Shown: positions 43,570 through 55,409, counted from the first letter of the stretch. The stretch: DNA of 64,000 nucleotides from Bryoerythrophyllum caledonicum (GCA_963971425.1 OZ020523.1:23355105-23419104), one strand, 5' to 3'. Made by a program: numbers and translations. Notes: a model not told the origin generated them from the letters alone.

Positions 43570-44300
43570 CACTGTGTTCTGCTCATGTATCATCCGATCC
43601 CTGGAGATTTCGTGATGTAGCATTTTATAGGCTGGCTTATTTCACAATCCAAAAGTGTGTGAGAGTTGTAGCAAATGAGGTAGCACACCATGCTATGGAA
43701 ATTTGAGGTAGAGAAAAGAAAGTTTAAAATCACATAGATCGTCAAACAAAGATTTTGCTGAGTGGCTTCCTCTTATCTTAAAAACTCAGCATTCATAGGA
43801 CCTCAGCTTCGCAGAATTATTGAGCTGCAAGAGAGGAATATGGCAGCTGCACAATTTCGTATGAGATCAAAATATCGTCTCGGAATCTCCAAAATGTAGG
43901 GCTACATCCATCACTACTAGGAAATATTACACTCACTGATAACCTTCTGCCCATTTCCACTCCACACTGCACCAAGCTGAGGGGGTGAATAATCAGGGAT
44001 ACTACAAACGAAGGCCCCATCGTACCTAAAAAATAGGCGATTCAATGACCCAAAGAATTTTTCTGAACTCCAAAATGTGCAGCAGCCTACCTCCTTGGGC
44101 CACAACACTATGGAGAGGAGTGTAGCAAACTATCACATGCACGACAGATATACATGAACCACGCACTCACGTCTACCTCACACGAGTTGCCCGCCTCGTC
44201 TTGTGAGCTGGAAGCGCCTCCTTGAAGCTGGTAAATTTGCTGCCGGTGCAGTTTCTAGAGAGGATTCAGCAAAGGTTTCACCAAATCCAAATCCAGGATC
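43570..44300. other. 3' flank and intergenic DNA, no gene
   Basis: The first ~90 bases match the 3' flank at 4275. The remainder has no supported frame. The end (44200-44300) is probably 3' untranslated sequence of the - strand sugar-transporter remnant. Confidence 0.5.
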
Positions 44301-44589
44301 TCACTTGAACGAAGCTTCAATCTGTTCCAGCGTGCGACCACGGGTTTCTGGTACAAACATGGCAACGAACACAACAGTGCCCACACATTCGGCAGCAAAT
44401 ATCCAGAACGAACCTGCACTCACAAAGTTTCAAACATCAACTGTTAGAGAATTCATGCTTCAAAAGTTTTGCATTTCCATCCATCAGGTTAAGATGAGAC
44501 GTATAGTTCTATACGCAGACAACCACATAAATTCCCAACTTTTATATCTCTTTGGACGACCCTGCTATAGTACTTAGGCACTCAACATA

Positions 44590-44755
44590 TGTTAGATGTA
44601 TTTAGTATGATAGATAATAGTACACTAGTTAGATTACTTTAACATGTCTCTTCATAAGAGATGTGTCTCTTCAAGTTTAAGTCACCTTTTCTTCTTATAC
44701 TTAATAGCTTGTAATGAAGAACACACGATAATAATATATACACAAATTCTTCACA
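44590..44755 (+). repeat. Copia 5' LTR
   Basis: Starts TGTTAGATGTATTTAGTAT and ends TTCTTCACA. The PBS lies 25 bases further on rather than adjacent. The next CACA is at 44780, directly before the PBS, so the true 5' LTR may extend to 44780 and the 3' LTR may have lost its last ~25 bases. Confidence 0.85.
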
Positions 44756-44780
44756 ATCAGATAGTGTTGAATTTTCCACA

Positions 44781-44792
44781 TGGTATCAGAGC
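44781..44792 (+). other. Copia primer-binding site
   Basis: TGGTATCAGAGC is complementary to the 3' end of initiator methionine tRNA, the usual primer for plant copia elements. Confidence 0.85.
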
Positions 44793-45076
44793 GATGCATT
44801 AGTTTGTCATAGAAATTCTCAAATTCTCATTTATTCTTGAAATGATAATTAAGAATTATTGAAACTTTGAGAATGCACTTTTCTCACAATCTTGTGAAGA
44901 AAAGCTTGAAAACATATGCATTCCAATTTAAAATTGAGGATGCATATGTAGGTATTGAGATTAAAATTCTCAATTCACTCCTTTGTGAATTGACAGCTAC
45001 TTCTAAATTTTTAGAAGAAGCTTCAAAGCCTTCAACCCGAAGAAGATTTATTTATTCTCAACTTTGACACTAGGCA

Positions 45077-46936
45077 ATGTCTCAAAAAGTTGATACTAGC
45101 CATGTTCCGAAATTTGATGGAACATTCTTCAATATATGGAAACACCGAATGACGTTAATCTTCAAAACAGAAAAGCTATGGTCAATAGTTAATAGGGATG
45201 AACCCAAGCCCCATTTACCCACAACAGCCGAAATCGCTGCAGGTGCCCAGGCTTTACCTGCCACAGGTGCAGGAAGCATGGCCCATTGGGAGGAAAGAGA
45301 CAATTTGTCTCTGACGATCATAAACAACTGTGTTGATAATAACGTAGTCTCGCATATACAGGGATGTAAAGTATCCAAAGACGCATGGTTGGAGCTAATT
45401 CGAATTTTTGAATCACAAGACGTGATTACGAAGATGTACCTTAAAGAAAAACTACACACTTTGAAAATGAAGGACTCGGATAGTGTTGTTAAACACATTC
45501 ATTTATTCAAGGCACATCTGGAACAATTGGCCGCTGCAGGAAGTCCAGTTCCAGACGATGAAGCAATTTTAACATTGATGCGCAGTTTACCGTCAAGTTA
45601 TCGAACTTTTATCAGTTCTTTGAGGAGGCAGCCCGGCCTCACATTGCAATTATTAATTGCAGATTTGATTCAAGAAGAAACACTCATGAAAGACATGAGT
45701 TCCAGTTCTGAAAATCAATCAGTATTATATACCAAAAGAAAAGCCTACAATCATAATTATGGCAAGAAGCCATTTGTGAATAAATTTAACAAGTTTTCTA
45801 AAAGTGAAAATAATAAAACTTTCGAACGAAAAAGTGATTCGTTTGATAAAAGAAGTTGTTTCTATTGTAAAAAGCCTGGTCATACAATTAAAGATTGCAG
45901 GGCCAGAATGGCAGCTGAAAAGAAAAACAATTTTCAGAACAAGTCAAATATTATAACCAAGTCTGATAGACTTTACGTAGTTACTGCTTTAATGACTAAG
46001 GAAGAGTCGACATCAAGTTGGTATGTGGACAGTGGAGCCACCCAACACATGTGCCATGAATTTGGTGCATTTGCTAATTATAAAAAGTATGACAATCAAC
46101 AGTATGTATATTTAGGAGACGACTTGACCTCATACGAAATTAAAGGCCATGGTTATGTAACCATACGACTCACAAATGGGTTAACAAAACAAGTACCTGA
46201 TGTACTTTACATTCCTGGGCTTGCGAAAAATCTTTTCTCTGCTAAACAACTAGACCAAGTTGGAGGTGAGGTACGAATAAAATCTGGCCATTTAAGATTA
46301 TTTAATCGATTTGGTGAAATTATAGCTGATTGCAAACTAAATCATGATTTGTATGAATTGGGCTCCACTGTGTTATCAAATCAAAAAGAAGTTGCAGTTC
46401 CTGCAACCATACCTTCAAACAAAGCCTACCTATGGCATTTTAGACTAGGTCACATTAATAGAGCACGTTTAGGGAAAATTCAAATGATGTCCAAAGGCCT
46501 TGATAAATTTAATGAAAATAATCTTAGCTTTTGTCCATCATGTACAACCGGTAAACAACATGTGGAAAAATTCCCTAAAATTGGAGCACATAGAGCTAGC
46601 CAATTATTGGAACTAGTTCACTCGGACATTTGTGGACCTTTACAAGTTAGTACTCATATAGGATATAAGTACTTTATCACTTTCATAGACAATTTTTCAA
46701 GATATTGCCATGTTTATTTGATTAAACATAAATCAGAAGCTTTTGAAAAATTTATGAATTATAAAAGTTTGGTTGAAAATCAAACAAATTATAAAATAAA
46801 AACTTTAAGATCCGATAGAGGAGGGGAATATTTATCAAATCAATTCAATGACTATTGTACACAAGAAGGTATAAAAAAGAGAACTTACCACATCATACAC
46901 ACCCCAACAGAATGGGGTTTCGGAAAGAAAGAATAG
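45077..46936 (+). pseudogene. Copia gag, protease and integrase
   Basis: A 619-codon frame. Residues 1-220 are UBN2-type gag. A zinc knuckle CFYCKKPGHTIKDC lies at about 258-271, protease WYVDSGATQHMC at about 315, then the GAG-pre-integrase zinc motif (HFRLGH ... CPSCTTGKQH) and the integrase core with the first two acidic residues (HSDICG, SDRGGEY). A small deletion near 46905 shifts the frame just before the conserved N-G-V--R-N-R motif, ending the frame prematurely. Confidence 0.9.
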
Positions 46937-46952
46937 AACTCTTATAAATGCA

Positions 46953-48234
46953 GTGATAACAATGCTTTCTTTTGCAAAATTGCCTAAATTTTTTTGGGGC
47001 GAAGCGCTTTTGACTGCAAATTATTTGCAAAATAGGAGTCCTACAAAATCTATTCGTACAAATCAAACACCATATGAAGTGTGGTTCAAACGACCACCCA
47101 ATTTGGCTCATTTAAGAATATTTGGATCAAAGGCTTATGTATTTATAAATAAGGACAATAGACAAAAACTTGACTCACACTCAATAGAGGCTATATTTCT
47201 TGGATATAGTGAACAATCCAAGGCATATAGATTAATGAATGTCAAAACTAGACAAATCATAATTTCTCGAGATGTCATATTTGATGAAAAGATTAACATG
47301 CCGGAGGTTGCAATAAAAACTTTTGAAGAAGATCCACCTAATCTTGAATTACTTCAAAGTTTACCCACTTATTCAAATCCATAAAGTTCACAATTACCGG
47401 CACATCCAACACCTATTGTACAACCAATCACTTTACAAAATAATCCAGGTACACCTCAAAGTCAAAGTCATTCATTTCAACCTCAATCAGAATCACAATC
47501 AAGTGAACCTTCAAGGATACCAATTATAGATTCACCCTCACATGAAGATCATCAAGATCTTCTAGACACATTTAGCCAACTTAGTCTAGAACACAAAAAT
47601 GAAGACCTCTCTGAGCATCAAGAGGAGGTCACTTCAATAAATAAAGAACCTACTCCACCTACTACTTCATCAAGACCAAAAAGAATAATAAACCCATCAA
47701 AGAAATTAATTGAATCTATTCAACATCAACCATCCAAGCCATTTACAAGACCTTGCAAGAAATCCAAGCAATCTAACCAAGCTAACATAATTCAAGTTGC
47801 ATTGAACAACCCAGAAACTTTAGAGGAAGCTCTCAATAGACCGGATGGTCAATTATGGCAAAACGCCATAAATTCAGAATTCAACTCTTTAAATAAAAAT
47901 AAAACTTGGATATTAACTCCTCTTCCGCCAAATCAAAAACCGATTAGTTGTAAATGGCTATTCAAAATTAAAATCAAATCTGATGGTACAATAGATAAGT
48001 ACAAAGCCCGCCTAGTAGCTCGAGGCTTTACACAAATTCTGGGATTTGATTATACATAAACATTTTCTCCAGTTGTAAAACTTTCTTCAATTCGGGTTTT
48101 GTTAGCTATCGCCACTCAATACAATTTAGAACTCCATCAACTAGATGTAAAAACAGCCTTTTTAAACGGGCACCTCCAAGAAGAAATCTATATGCAGATT
48201 CCCGAAGGATTCTATCCACCTCCAGCCTCTAATA
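46953..48234 (+). pseudogene. Copia integrase C-terminal part and start of reverse transcriptase
   Basis: 46953-47384 reads LPKFFWGEALLTANYLQNRS and the GKE-like region FGSKAYVFINKDNRQKLD, then stops at 47382. A proline/serine/glutamine-rich linker follows in frame. 47802-48059 is the RT N-terminus (WILTPLPPNQKPISCKWLFK, ARLVARGFTQ) ended by a TAA replacing a conserved Glu codon at about 48057. The RT continues (LHQLDVKTAFLNGHL) until an extra T near 48265 shifts the frame. Confidence 0.85.
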
Positions 48235-50004
48235 TTGTTTGTAAACTACTTAAATCTTTGTATTGGACTTAAGCAGTCTTCCCGAGCATGGTATTTGAGA
48301 TTGGATCAATATCTTATTACTCAAGACTTCACAAGACTAGAGGCAGATGCTAGTATCTACATCAAACGAGATAAATCATCGGGTTTTATAATTTTAACCG
48401 TTTATGTAGATGATTGTATATTGACAAGTAATAAAATATCTCTCATCAAAGATCTCAAATCAAACCTTCAAAGTCAATTTGAAATGACGGATGATGGAGA
48501 ATTGCATTATACACTTAGAAACGCAATTATAAGAAATCGAGAAAAAGGATGGTTAATTATGCATCAACAACAATATATAAAATCAAAGCTCATACAATAC
48601 AACATGCTAAATTGTAACCCCTTACCTACACCTATGTCACCTGGTGTAAGACTAAGTAAAGATACAGAAGATGACCAAACGGATATTGGAACATTAAGTC
48701 CTTTCCCTTATTCTCAAATGATCGGTAGCCTAATCCATACCACAGTCAATACTCGTCCTGATTGTGCATATACAATCAATAGTCTCGCTCAATATTTATC
48801 TGAACCAAAGAAATCTCATTATCAAACATTAAAACACACTATGCGTTACCTGAAAGGAACTTTATCATATGGTATCAAATACCAAAAACAAGAAAATGAA
48901 AATTCATTACACAACTTCTCCGATGCAGATTGGGCAGGGGACAAGGATACTAGAAGATCCACCTCTGGTTACTGTTTTATTCTAACGGGTGGTGTAATAT
49001 CATGGGGCAGTAAAAAGCAAACAAGTGTAGCTTTATCATCAACAGAATCAGAGTATATGGCCTTAGCAAAAGCAACTGCCGAAGCTACTTGGCTTCGAAA
49101 ATTACTCTTTGAATTGGGATTTCCCCAATTATCACCAACCCCTATATACTGTGATAGTCAAAGTGCCATTGCACTTAGTGCTAATCCAAAATTTCATTCA
49201 CGTAGTAAACATGTGGACACTCAGTATCATTTTACACGTGAGAAATTAATTGCTAATGAAATTTCAGTATCCTATGTACCTACTCAAAATATGACAGCCG
49301 ACATTTTAACAAAATCCTTACCTAAAGACAAACATATCTATTGTACGGAACAATTGGGAATGATTGATATTCCTCAACAACACCTTACATCAACAAAGGT
49401 TCAAGCTCTTATGACGTATGTAAGACCTTTCATCCCTCTACTTTCCCATATATGTAACACTCAATTATGTGGGAGACAAGACAATTTATGTGTATATTGC
49501 AAAAATTTTGGTAAGTCTTGGAGTGGGAGAAATACAAGACAAATGGATTGTCCAATATCCAAAACTCATCAAAAATTAGAAAAATTGAAAGCAATAAATC
49601 AATTAAGTCCAAGAACTAGACAAATTCAATCTAATATGAAATTATTGGAGTATAAAAATCAATGTCAAAAATCAAATGATAAGGCAAACTATTATAACAC
49701 TCAAGCATATCATAAAACCAAACAAGATAAGCAACAAGCTATAAAGAGAAATTTTGAACATAAGAACAAATCATACTCAAATAAGTATCATGTTTGTTCA
49801 CGACAACGACATAAATGGCGTCAAGCTTCAAAGTTTAAAGAAATTCCAATATCATCATCGACAATATCACATGATCATCATTATGTGCCTAAAATAAATT
49901 ATTCAAAAATCAATGAACTAATCGAGACTATCAACTTTGAGCTAAATCAAATAACATATAAAATGCGAGTTTTAACAACTTATTTAACCCTTCAACAACA
50001 ATGA
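48235..50004 (+). pseudogene. Copia reverse transcriptase, RNase H and an unusual C-terminal extension
   Basis: A 589-codon frame. It starts out of phase and enters the RT at LKQSSRAWYL. YVDDCIL is the RT active site, and RNase H has FSDADWAGD, STESEYMAL and YCDSQSAIAL. Copia pol normally ends soon after KHVDTQYHF ... DILTKSL. Here about 220 more residues follow from about 49340, with a cysteine cluster (CNTQLCGRQDNLCVYC, 49456-49500), a lysine/asparagine-rich central part and a terminal helix (INELIETINFELNQITYKMR). The extension has no family I recognise. Being part of this long frame, it appears to be a genuine element-encoded domain. Confidence 0.8.
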
Positions 50005-50048
50005 AGAAGGAATATGGATAAGAAGAACAACTAGTGTCCTAGTGGGAG

Positions 50049-50215
50049 TGTTAGATGTATTTAGTATAATAGATAATAGTACACTAGTTAGATTACTTTA
50101 ACATGTCTCTTCATAAGAGATGTGTCTCTTCAAGTTTAAGTCACCTTTTCTTCTTATACTTAATAGCTTGTAATGAAGAACACACGATAATAATATATAC
50201 ACAAATTCTTTCACA
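50049..50215 (+). repeat. Copia 3' LTR
   Basis: Nearly identical to the 5' LTR. Preceded by a purine-rich stretch (AGTGGGAG, polypurine tract). Ends TTCTTTCACA directly at the target duplication. Confidence 0.9.
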
Positions 50216-51537
50216 ACATAGGTGTATTACCTGTTGAGCTCCAGAGGAGCATGAAGTTGAAAATCATGGCGACAGCATACGAGCAGAACCAATAGTTCAC
50301 AGTGGCAACGCTTCCAGCAACTCCTTTCACATGCGCAGGGAAGATCTGTGCAAAGAATGACAAACCGTAAGATTAATGGCAGTATTTGGAAAGCTTTAGA
50401 AATGTAGCATCGTTGCATTGAGGGGCAGCAAGTTTTTACCCAGAGGGATCAAGATCAAGGCCTCACCTCAGACATGATAATCCATGGAATAGCACCCACT
50501 CCCAATGAGAACGTTGCAATATAAACCTGGGCGAGAAACACAATCAATGAGTTGATTAACTTGCGCCATATTTCTAAAATCATGGCTAGCAAGGAATTGG
50601 CAAGTACACGGAGTAATTGGGCTTGGACTGAAGCTTTCAAGTTTGCTCATTAGCAAGTACACAGAGTAACTGAGTATTTCTCAGATGGTCAAGCATGAAA
50701 TGGAATCTAAATTTAACTTACCAGAAGGCTGACAAGTGCCAGCTCGCAAATGAATGTGTTCAAAGCATCTGACATTTTCTCTGGCTGCAGAGTCTGTAGA
50801 AGTTGAACATTACATATCAGCGATTCATACAATCTTTCCACCGTAAGAAACGTGCACATATAATCAGATATGGACTTTTCAGACGCGCCAAGATACTCAA
50901 ACGCAGAGTCAAAATTAAAAACCCTGGAGAGAATTGTTGAAGAACTATAAGTCCTATTCCAGCCTTCGCTCAAAGAAACAAGTAGCTCAGTACCAACTAA
51001 ATGTGCTTAAGTAGCAAATTAATATCCCGAAGTAAAAAATTCAGTATGGAACTGATAAAATAACATGGTCAGGCCGAGAACTCACAGTATGCGGACGATA
51101 GAGTTTGCGGTCCTTAAGGTCGCTCAACTTGGCATGGTTTCATGTCCATTGAGGTTTGATGCACACATAGAGAAGAATGTGATCTCTAATTCTCTAGTGT
51201 CCACAAAACCAAAAAGTGGTCACTCCAACACTGGAAATACAAATAAAGGAAAATTTAAATGGAATTGTACGTTGAAGTCTGAAGTTCAGATTAGAAACCA
51301 CTTCATCTGTAAATGCCTGGAGATCCATCGCACTAAACTAAGAATACTTCATCAAATTCTCTCCATGTTCTTAATATTTAAAAAATAAGCTCTCGGTTGT
51401 TTCCGAGTTTCCACCACCTTAAAAGACAATGTTATACTGTCACCTGAAAACCACCATGTTTTACTGTATAAACAAGGTCAAGTTTCACCCCGAATATTGC
51501 AACAAATAGATCAAAGATATATGCTTAAATCTATATT

Positions 51538-52965
51538 CTATCTCGATTCCCACTCTCGTAGGAATCTCAATTTTATGCGACCGAGTTCCTCCCATATCTT
51601 CTGAAAAGATGGTCTCTCGGCAGGATCCTTATCCCAACATTTCTCAATGAGATAGATCAGGTCTTCCTGTTGTAAAGGCCAATATCTCTCAAGTGACGGA
51701 CGTTCGCGGCGCCACAAGTTAATGAATCTCCATCCCTGGGAGCGTTTGATGTGTGCTTTACACTCGTCACGAAGAGGCGGCTTCAAGGTACCATCAATAA
51801 CGCCCGCTTTGAATTTGGAAGGACCAAGGTCCTTATATTTCTCATAATAGTTCTTTCCTGTAAGAAGCTCAAACGCCACTACACCAAAGCTGTAGGCATC
51901 AATTTTCTTCGGATGAACGATCTCAGAAGGGCTGTCCCGCTGCTGGAGGGATTCTGGTGCTTCATACCAGGTGGTACCACCTCCTGCCTTGAAAGGTTCC
52001 ACAGCACATTCCCGACTACTCCCAAAATCAGCAACTTTCACGCGATACCATGGAGTGGTTTCGGACGAACTCGAAATGACGCTTACGAGGACATTCTTTG
52101 ACTTCAGGTCGCAATGTACCACACCTTTTTGGTGCATGTGCTTCACTGCGTTTGAGAATTGCCACAATATGTCGACTGCGTCATGGGATGGGAACGGTGG
52201 CAAGTTTCCAATAGGACGGGCATCGTCGACAATGAGATCGAAAAGGTCACCGCCAGATATATATTCCATGAAATAAGCTTTCTGAACGGGTGTTTCCTTC
52301 TTCTCTAATCTCTTACAAAGCACTCCAAAGCTGGGAACAATGTTTGGATGAGGGCTTAGTCTTTTCAAGTAATTAAATTCTTCGTCAGACCCTGTGTCTT
52401 TGAGGACGAAGGTACACCCTCTCCATGACACCTTTGAAATACCCTTCGTTTCTTCAATCCAGCCTTCATGTTTCACATCAGCATCAGAATCCTGTTTCTC
52501 AGAGAACGACATGCTTAGAGGTCTTGTCTTCCAGTCTGTTCCCGCATTCATCCATCTCCACAACTCCTCCACCAAAGAGATTTCCTCAACGAATACTTCC
52601 TGCCGCATTTGAGAGGGGATGTGGAACCTGGTGATCGCCCTACCCTGACGATCTGACCAATACGGGAGGTACAGTCCAATGTTACTCTTCATGATGCACT
52701 GTGAGGGGACACGGTCTGCAATTATCGTGGTCCATGTTTCTGGATCTAAGTTCTCATGGCCGATGACTGCTCTCACCCATTTGTTTCCATTAACGATGAG
52801 AAAAAGCTCCTCCAAGTTACGAGCCTCAAAGCAAACATTCCTGAAACCATTTAACAGTGGTCCTGCGGGGCCCGGGCAGGATTGAATCGACAATCTTATG
52901 ATCTTAGATACAGATCGTTCTTCTCGAGTAGCTCTGATTCGCTCACTACTTGAAGCCTGCTCCAT
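51538..52965 (-). CDS. Protein kinase with novel N-terminal region, no myristoylation site
   Basis: A 475-residue single-exon frame, paralogue of 7641-9158. It starts MEQASSS: compared with MGQASSS in copy 1, one base changes Gly2 to Glu and removes the N-myristoylation signal. Residues 20-170 are the same unknown region (RNLEELFLIVN, YWSDRQGRAITRFHIP). The kinase fold spans about 175-465 with FVLKD lysine (189), HCDLKSKN (284-291), DFG (313-315) and APES. As in copy 1 there is no normal glycine loop. It lacks the repeated insertion of copy 1, so this form is probably nearer the ancestral layout. It is convergent with 41035-43569. Localisation probably differs from copy 1. Confidence 0.88.
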   Translation of the reverse strand: MEQASSSERIRATREERSVSKIIRLSIQSCPGPAGPLLNGFRNVCFEARNLEELFLIVNGNKWVRAVIGHENLDPETWTTIIADRVPSQCIMKSNIGLYLPYWSDRQGRAITRFHIPSQMRQEVFVEEISLVEELWRWMNAGTDWKTRPLSMSFSEKQDSDADVKHEGWIEETKGISKVSWRGCTFVLKDTGSDEEFNYLKRLSPHPNIVPSFGVLCKRLEKKETPVQKAYFMEYISGGDLFDLIVDDARPIGNLPPFPSHDAVDILWQFSNAVKHMHQKGVVHCDLKSKNVLVSVISSSSETTPWYRVKVADFGSSRECAVEPFKAGGGTTWYEAPESLQQRDSPSEIVHPKKIDAYSFGVVAFELLTGKNYYEKYKDLGPSKFKAGVIDGTLKPPLRDECKAHIKRSQGWRFINLWRRERPSLERYWPLQQEDLIYLIEKCWDKDPAERPSFQKIWEELGRIKLRFLREWESR

Positions 52966-52984
52966 GGTGATACGTTGATATAAC

Positions 52985-53720
52985 TATGGCAGAAGCAACA
53001 GTACACTGCCACCTCTAGTTAAATAAAACCACATATGGCATCCACCTCTTTTCAATAACTGAAGCCCTCCACAACGCAACTCTACCAGCATAGTCCAGAA
53101 CCCGTCTCATGAGCTCAAGGTTACCATAACCCAATTAAACTGCTGCTTAAAATGAATCCTCAAAATACAGAAACATGGATGAACTGCTCTTTACCGGAAT
53201 CCTACATCAAGCACACCCACAATCAATCCCTCTAGTCAAGGGGTGCTATACCCTCAGTTCAAGTTGCACAACACAGTTGTCTACTCGGTTGCACAGCTAT
53301 ATTTTAGGATGGTAATCACAATTATCACAGTTATGATACAATTATACCTCTATCACTTACACAAATGTCTCACATAATGAATCTAAAATGAAACATCTCA
53401 TGTCATGTGAGATAATATACTCTCCCAACTTTCATTCATTTTTCATGTGATATAATCTTGCATGCATCAAGTAATGACTGAACAAGTCTGCATTAAAAAC
53501 AACTTGCTAACATGCACGACTAATATCACATTACCAACTCTCATAACAACGAAAAATTTCAATGACTGAGGAAACAAGTTGCGCCTAATACACACCTGCA
53601 CACTAAGCAGCAATTGCAGAATGCAAGCAAACCCTAAATGCTGAGAAGAGGGGATCACGAATGCGCACCAGCCGCGTGGAAGGAGTCCAACCATCCAGAT
53701 GACCAAGAGCTCTTATATCA
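52985..53720 (-). promoter_or_regulatory. Leader exon, leader intron and promoter of the small kinase gene, copy 2
   Basis: The - strand donor GTGTGT after a leader exon ending at 53596 and the acceptor TGCCATAG near 52986 match copy 1. Similar upstream sequence continues to about 54150. Confidence 0.4.
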
Positions 53721-54150
53721 CTTCGACATACTCGAAACGGACTTTACAGCCTTGGAAGTGCATCGAGGAACCAAAATCTCTATGTACACATTGCAAGTAA
53801 AACCCTAGTTTCTTGGGCAGAAACATGAGGCGCATCGTACTTTGAAGCAGTTAGCCCTCCTCGCTTGAATCTACCCAGTAGATTGCGAAATGTGAAGTTA
53901 GAACACTCGGTTGAATCTATCGGACCCTGGAGAGCAGCTTCACGTCCAGGCATCAATGGAAAGAACCCACGACTGTCCAACCTATCACCCCTTCCTAATA
54001 ACGGATCTATGGCCCTTACAGTTCTGGGTGCACCTCAAGCTCAAGCATTCTAGTCGATGAACTTGCGCCTAAGCCGAAGAACTAGATCTAGTATCCTGTC
54101 TTCAGAAGCAACACTACGCTTTGTGTAATAAGATGTGCTTAGGGGGTTTT

Positions 54151-55409
54151 CACACGCGGACCGTGGACGGAACTATAGAGACCCGCACAGCCCTTTTTTT
54201 TAAAGGCGAAAAACAGCCAAACGGCGAAAAAAATTATCTTAAAATAGCATATTCCCAAAAAAAGTGGGAAATTTGTGATTTCACATCGCCAAAATTCCAT
54301 GGATGGTCGTTGCTATGTCGCCATAATGCCACTAATGAATAACGGGGACTCCATCTTGTCGCCAAAAAGGATGTACAAATCTATGTTTATATAGATGAAA
54401 TCTTCGAAATGAAAATTTATGGAGAAATTTTAGTTTCGTTTGGATTGATGAGAAAGCCAGAAGTGCTACAGCTCCTTGGCCTCTCCAGCCACTGTGGCGA
54501 TCCCACTAAAATGAAAAAAAAGGGCTAGACCCGCACATGTGGTCCGATGGGGCTCTGATCAGCATGCCTGCCATGATAGGCGGGCCCCATCATGTTAGCC
54601 TGGAAACAGCCCCCGACGCCACACATGGGTGCTGACGTTAGTGCGCTGCCCCGTGCGCATGGTAAACCCCGCGGCGTCACTTTTTCGATGGTGTTTAATT
54701 TTGGAATTTCAACAGGGTGGCCAAGGGGCCAAATTTCAAATTGTTCCCGCATTGAAATGGGGGGTGTTGCCTCTTGGCCTTGTTCTTTAGTTAGAGCCAT
54801 TCTTGTGCTATCAGAGATATTAGAGGATCAAGATAGTGGTGATACTTGTGGAGAGGGACAACTTTGGGAGGACATATCTTTCATTTGGTAAGTGTTTTTC
54901 TATGACTTATTTAAAAATTCGTAGCGTATGTCATGAAGAATAGAGTTTTCTTGAAAGTCACCAAAAAAACACTGGATAGTCACCCCAAATCTTAGGGTCT
55001 TATGTTAGTAATTGAGACCACATGCACATGGTGACTTGGCTTGGGAAAGGTGTGGGGGAACCACCGGTCAACCTTTTGGGAACTTGGGGTACTACGGCAA
55101 AGCTTTAGCTTGTATGGGGTAGGGCCCAAGAGCATTGATTGCCATGCATCTCATTGGTGCAGAAAAAGGGAGTATGAGATTTTTGGACGTCTATTCTCGT
55201 GCATAAAAAAGTTTTGTCCTGTCTGCCACCATATTCCTACTAGCTTTCCTCTTCGGGGTGCACTTTCAAGAAAACTCTAATGTATGAAGTGTTTTGGGTG
55301 CAATCTTTGGCCTTGTTTCGTGGCTTTTCTTAAATAGTTTGTGGATTTTTAGGGTTTTGAATCAAGTTTTGTTGAAATCTCTTTGAATGTAAGTGCATTT
55401 TAAGCAACA
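54151..55409. other. Spacer, possible left part of the PIF/Harbinger element
   Basis: Contains a GC-rich patch with short inverted words (54530-54690) and a 99-codon frame without recognisable similarity. No terminal inverted repeat could be paired with the right side near 58400. Confidence 0.35.

Larger units (their letters stand above)
44590..50215 (+). mobile_element. Ty1/copia LTR retrotransposon (~5.6 kb)
   Basis: Flanked by the 5-base target duplication ACATA (44585-44589 and 50216-50220). LTRs of 166 and 167 bases begin TG and end CA and differ at only a few positions, indicating a fairly recent insertion. A primer-binding site TGGTATCAGAGC (44781-44792, initiator Met tRNA type) follows. 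Pol order is protease, integrase, reverse transcriptase, RNase H, which defines copia. The frame is broken at least four times, so it is non-autonomous. Confidence 0.95.
44301..50784 (-). pseudogene. ERD6-like sugar transporter, 3' gene fragment with a retrotransposon in its last intron
   Basis: Four - strand exons join in phase: 50784-50722 (ending ELALVSLL), 50526-50467 (VYIATFSLGVGAIPWIIMSE), 50345-50231 (IFPAHVKGVAGSVATVNYWF ...) and 44413-44301 (SFWIFAAECVG, FVPETRGRTLEQIEASFK, TGA). These are the last membrane segments and the PETRGRT signature of major-facilitator monosaccharide transporters of the ERD6-like group. All splice sites are canonical. Exons for the first ~8 membrane segments were not found upstream of 50784, so it is a truncated copy, perhaps cut by the segmental duplication. 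The copia element 44590-50215 lies in the final intron. Confidence 0.85.
51197..54150. repeat. Segmental duplication, small-kinase block, copy 2
   Basis: Collinear, same-orientation copy of 7313-10240, including the kinase gene, leader intron signals and upstream flank. It lacks the foldback found next to copy 1. The adjacent 50785-51196 shows nothing supported. Confidence 0.85.
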
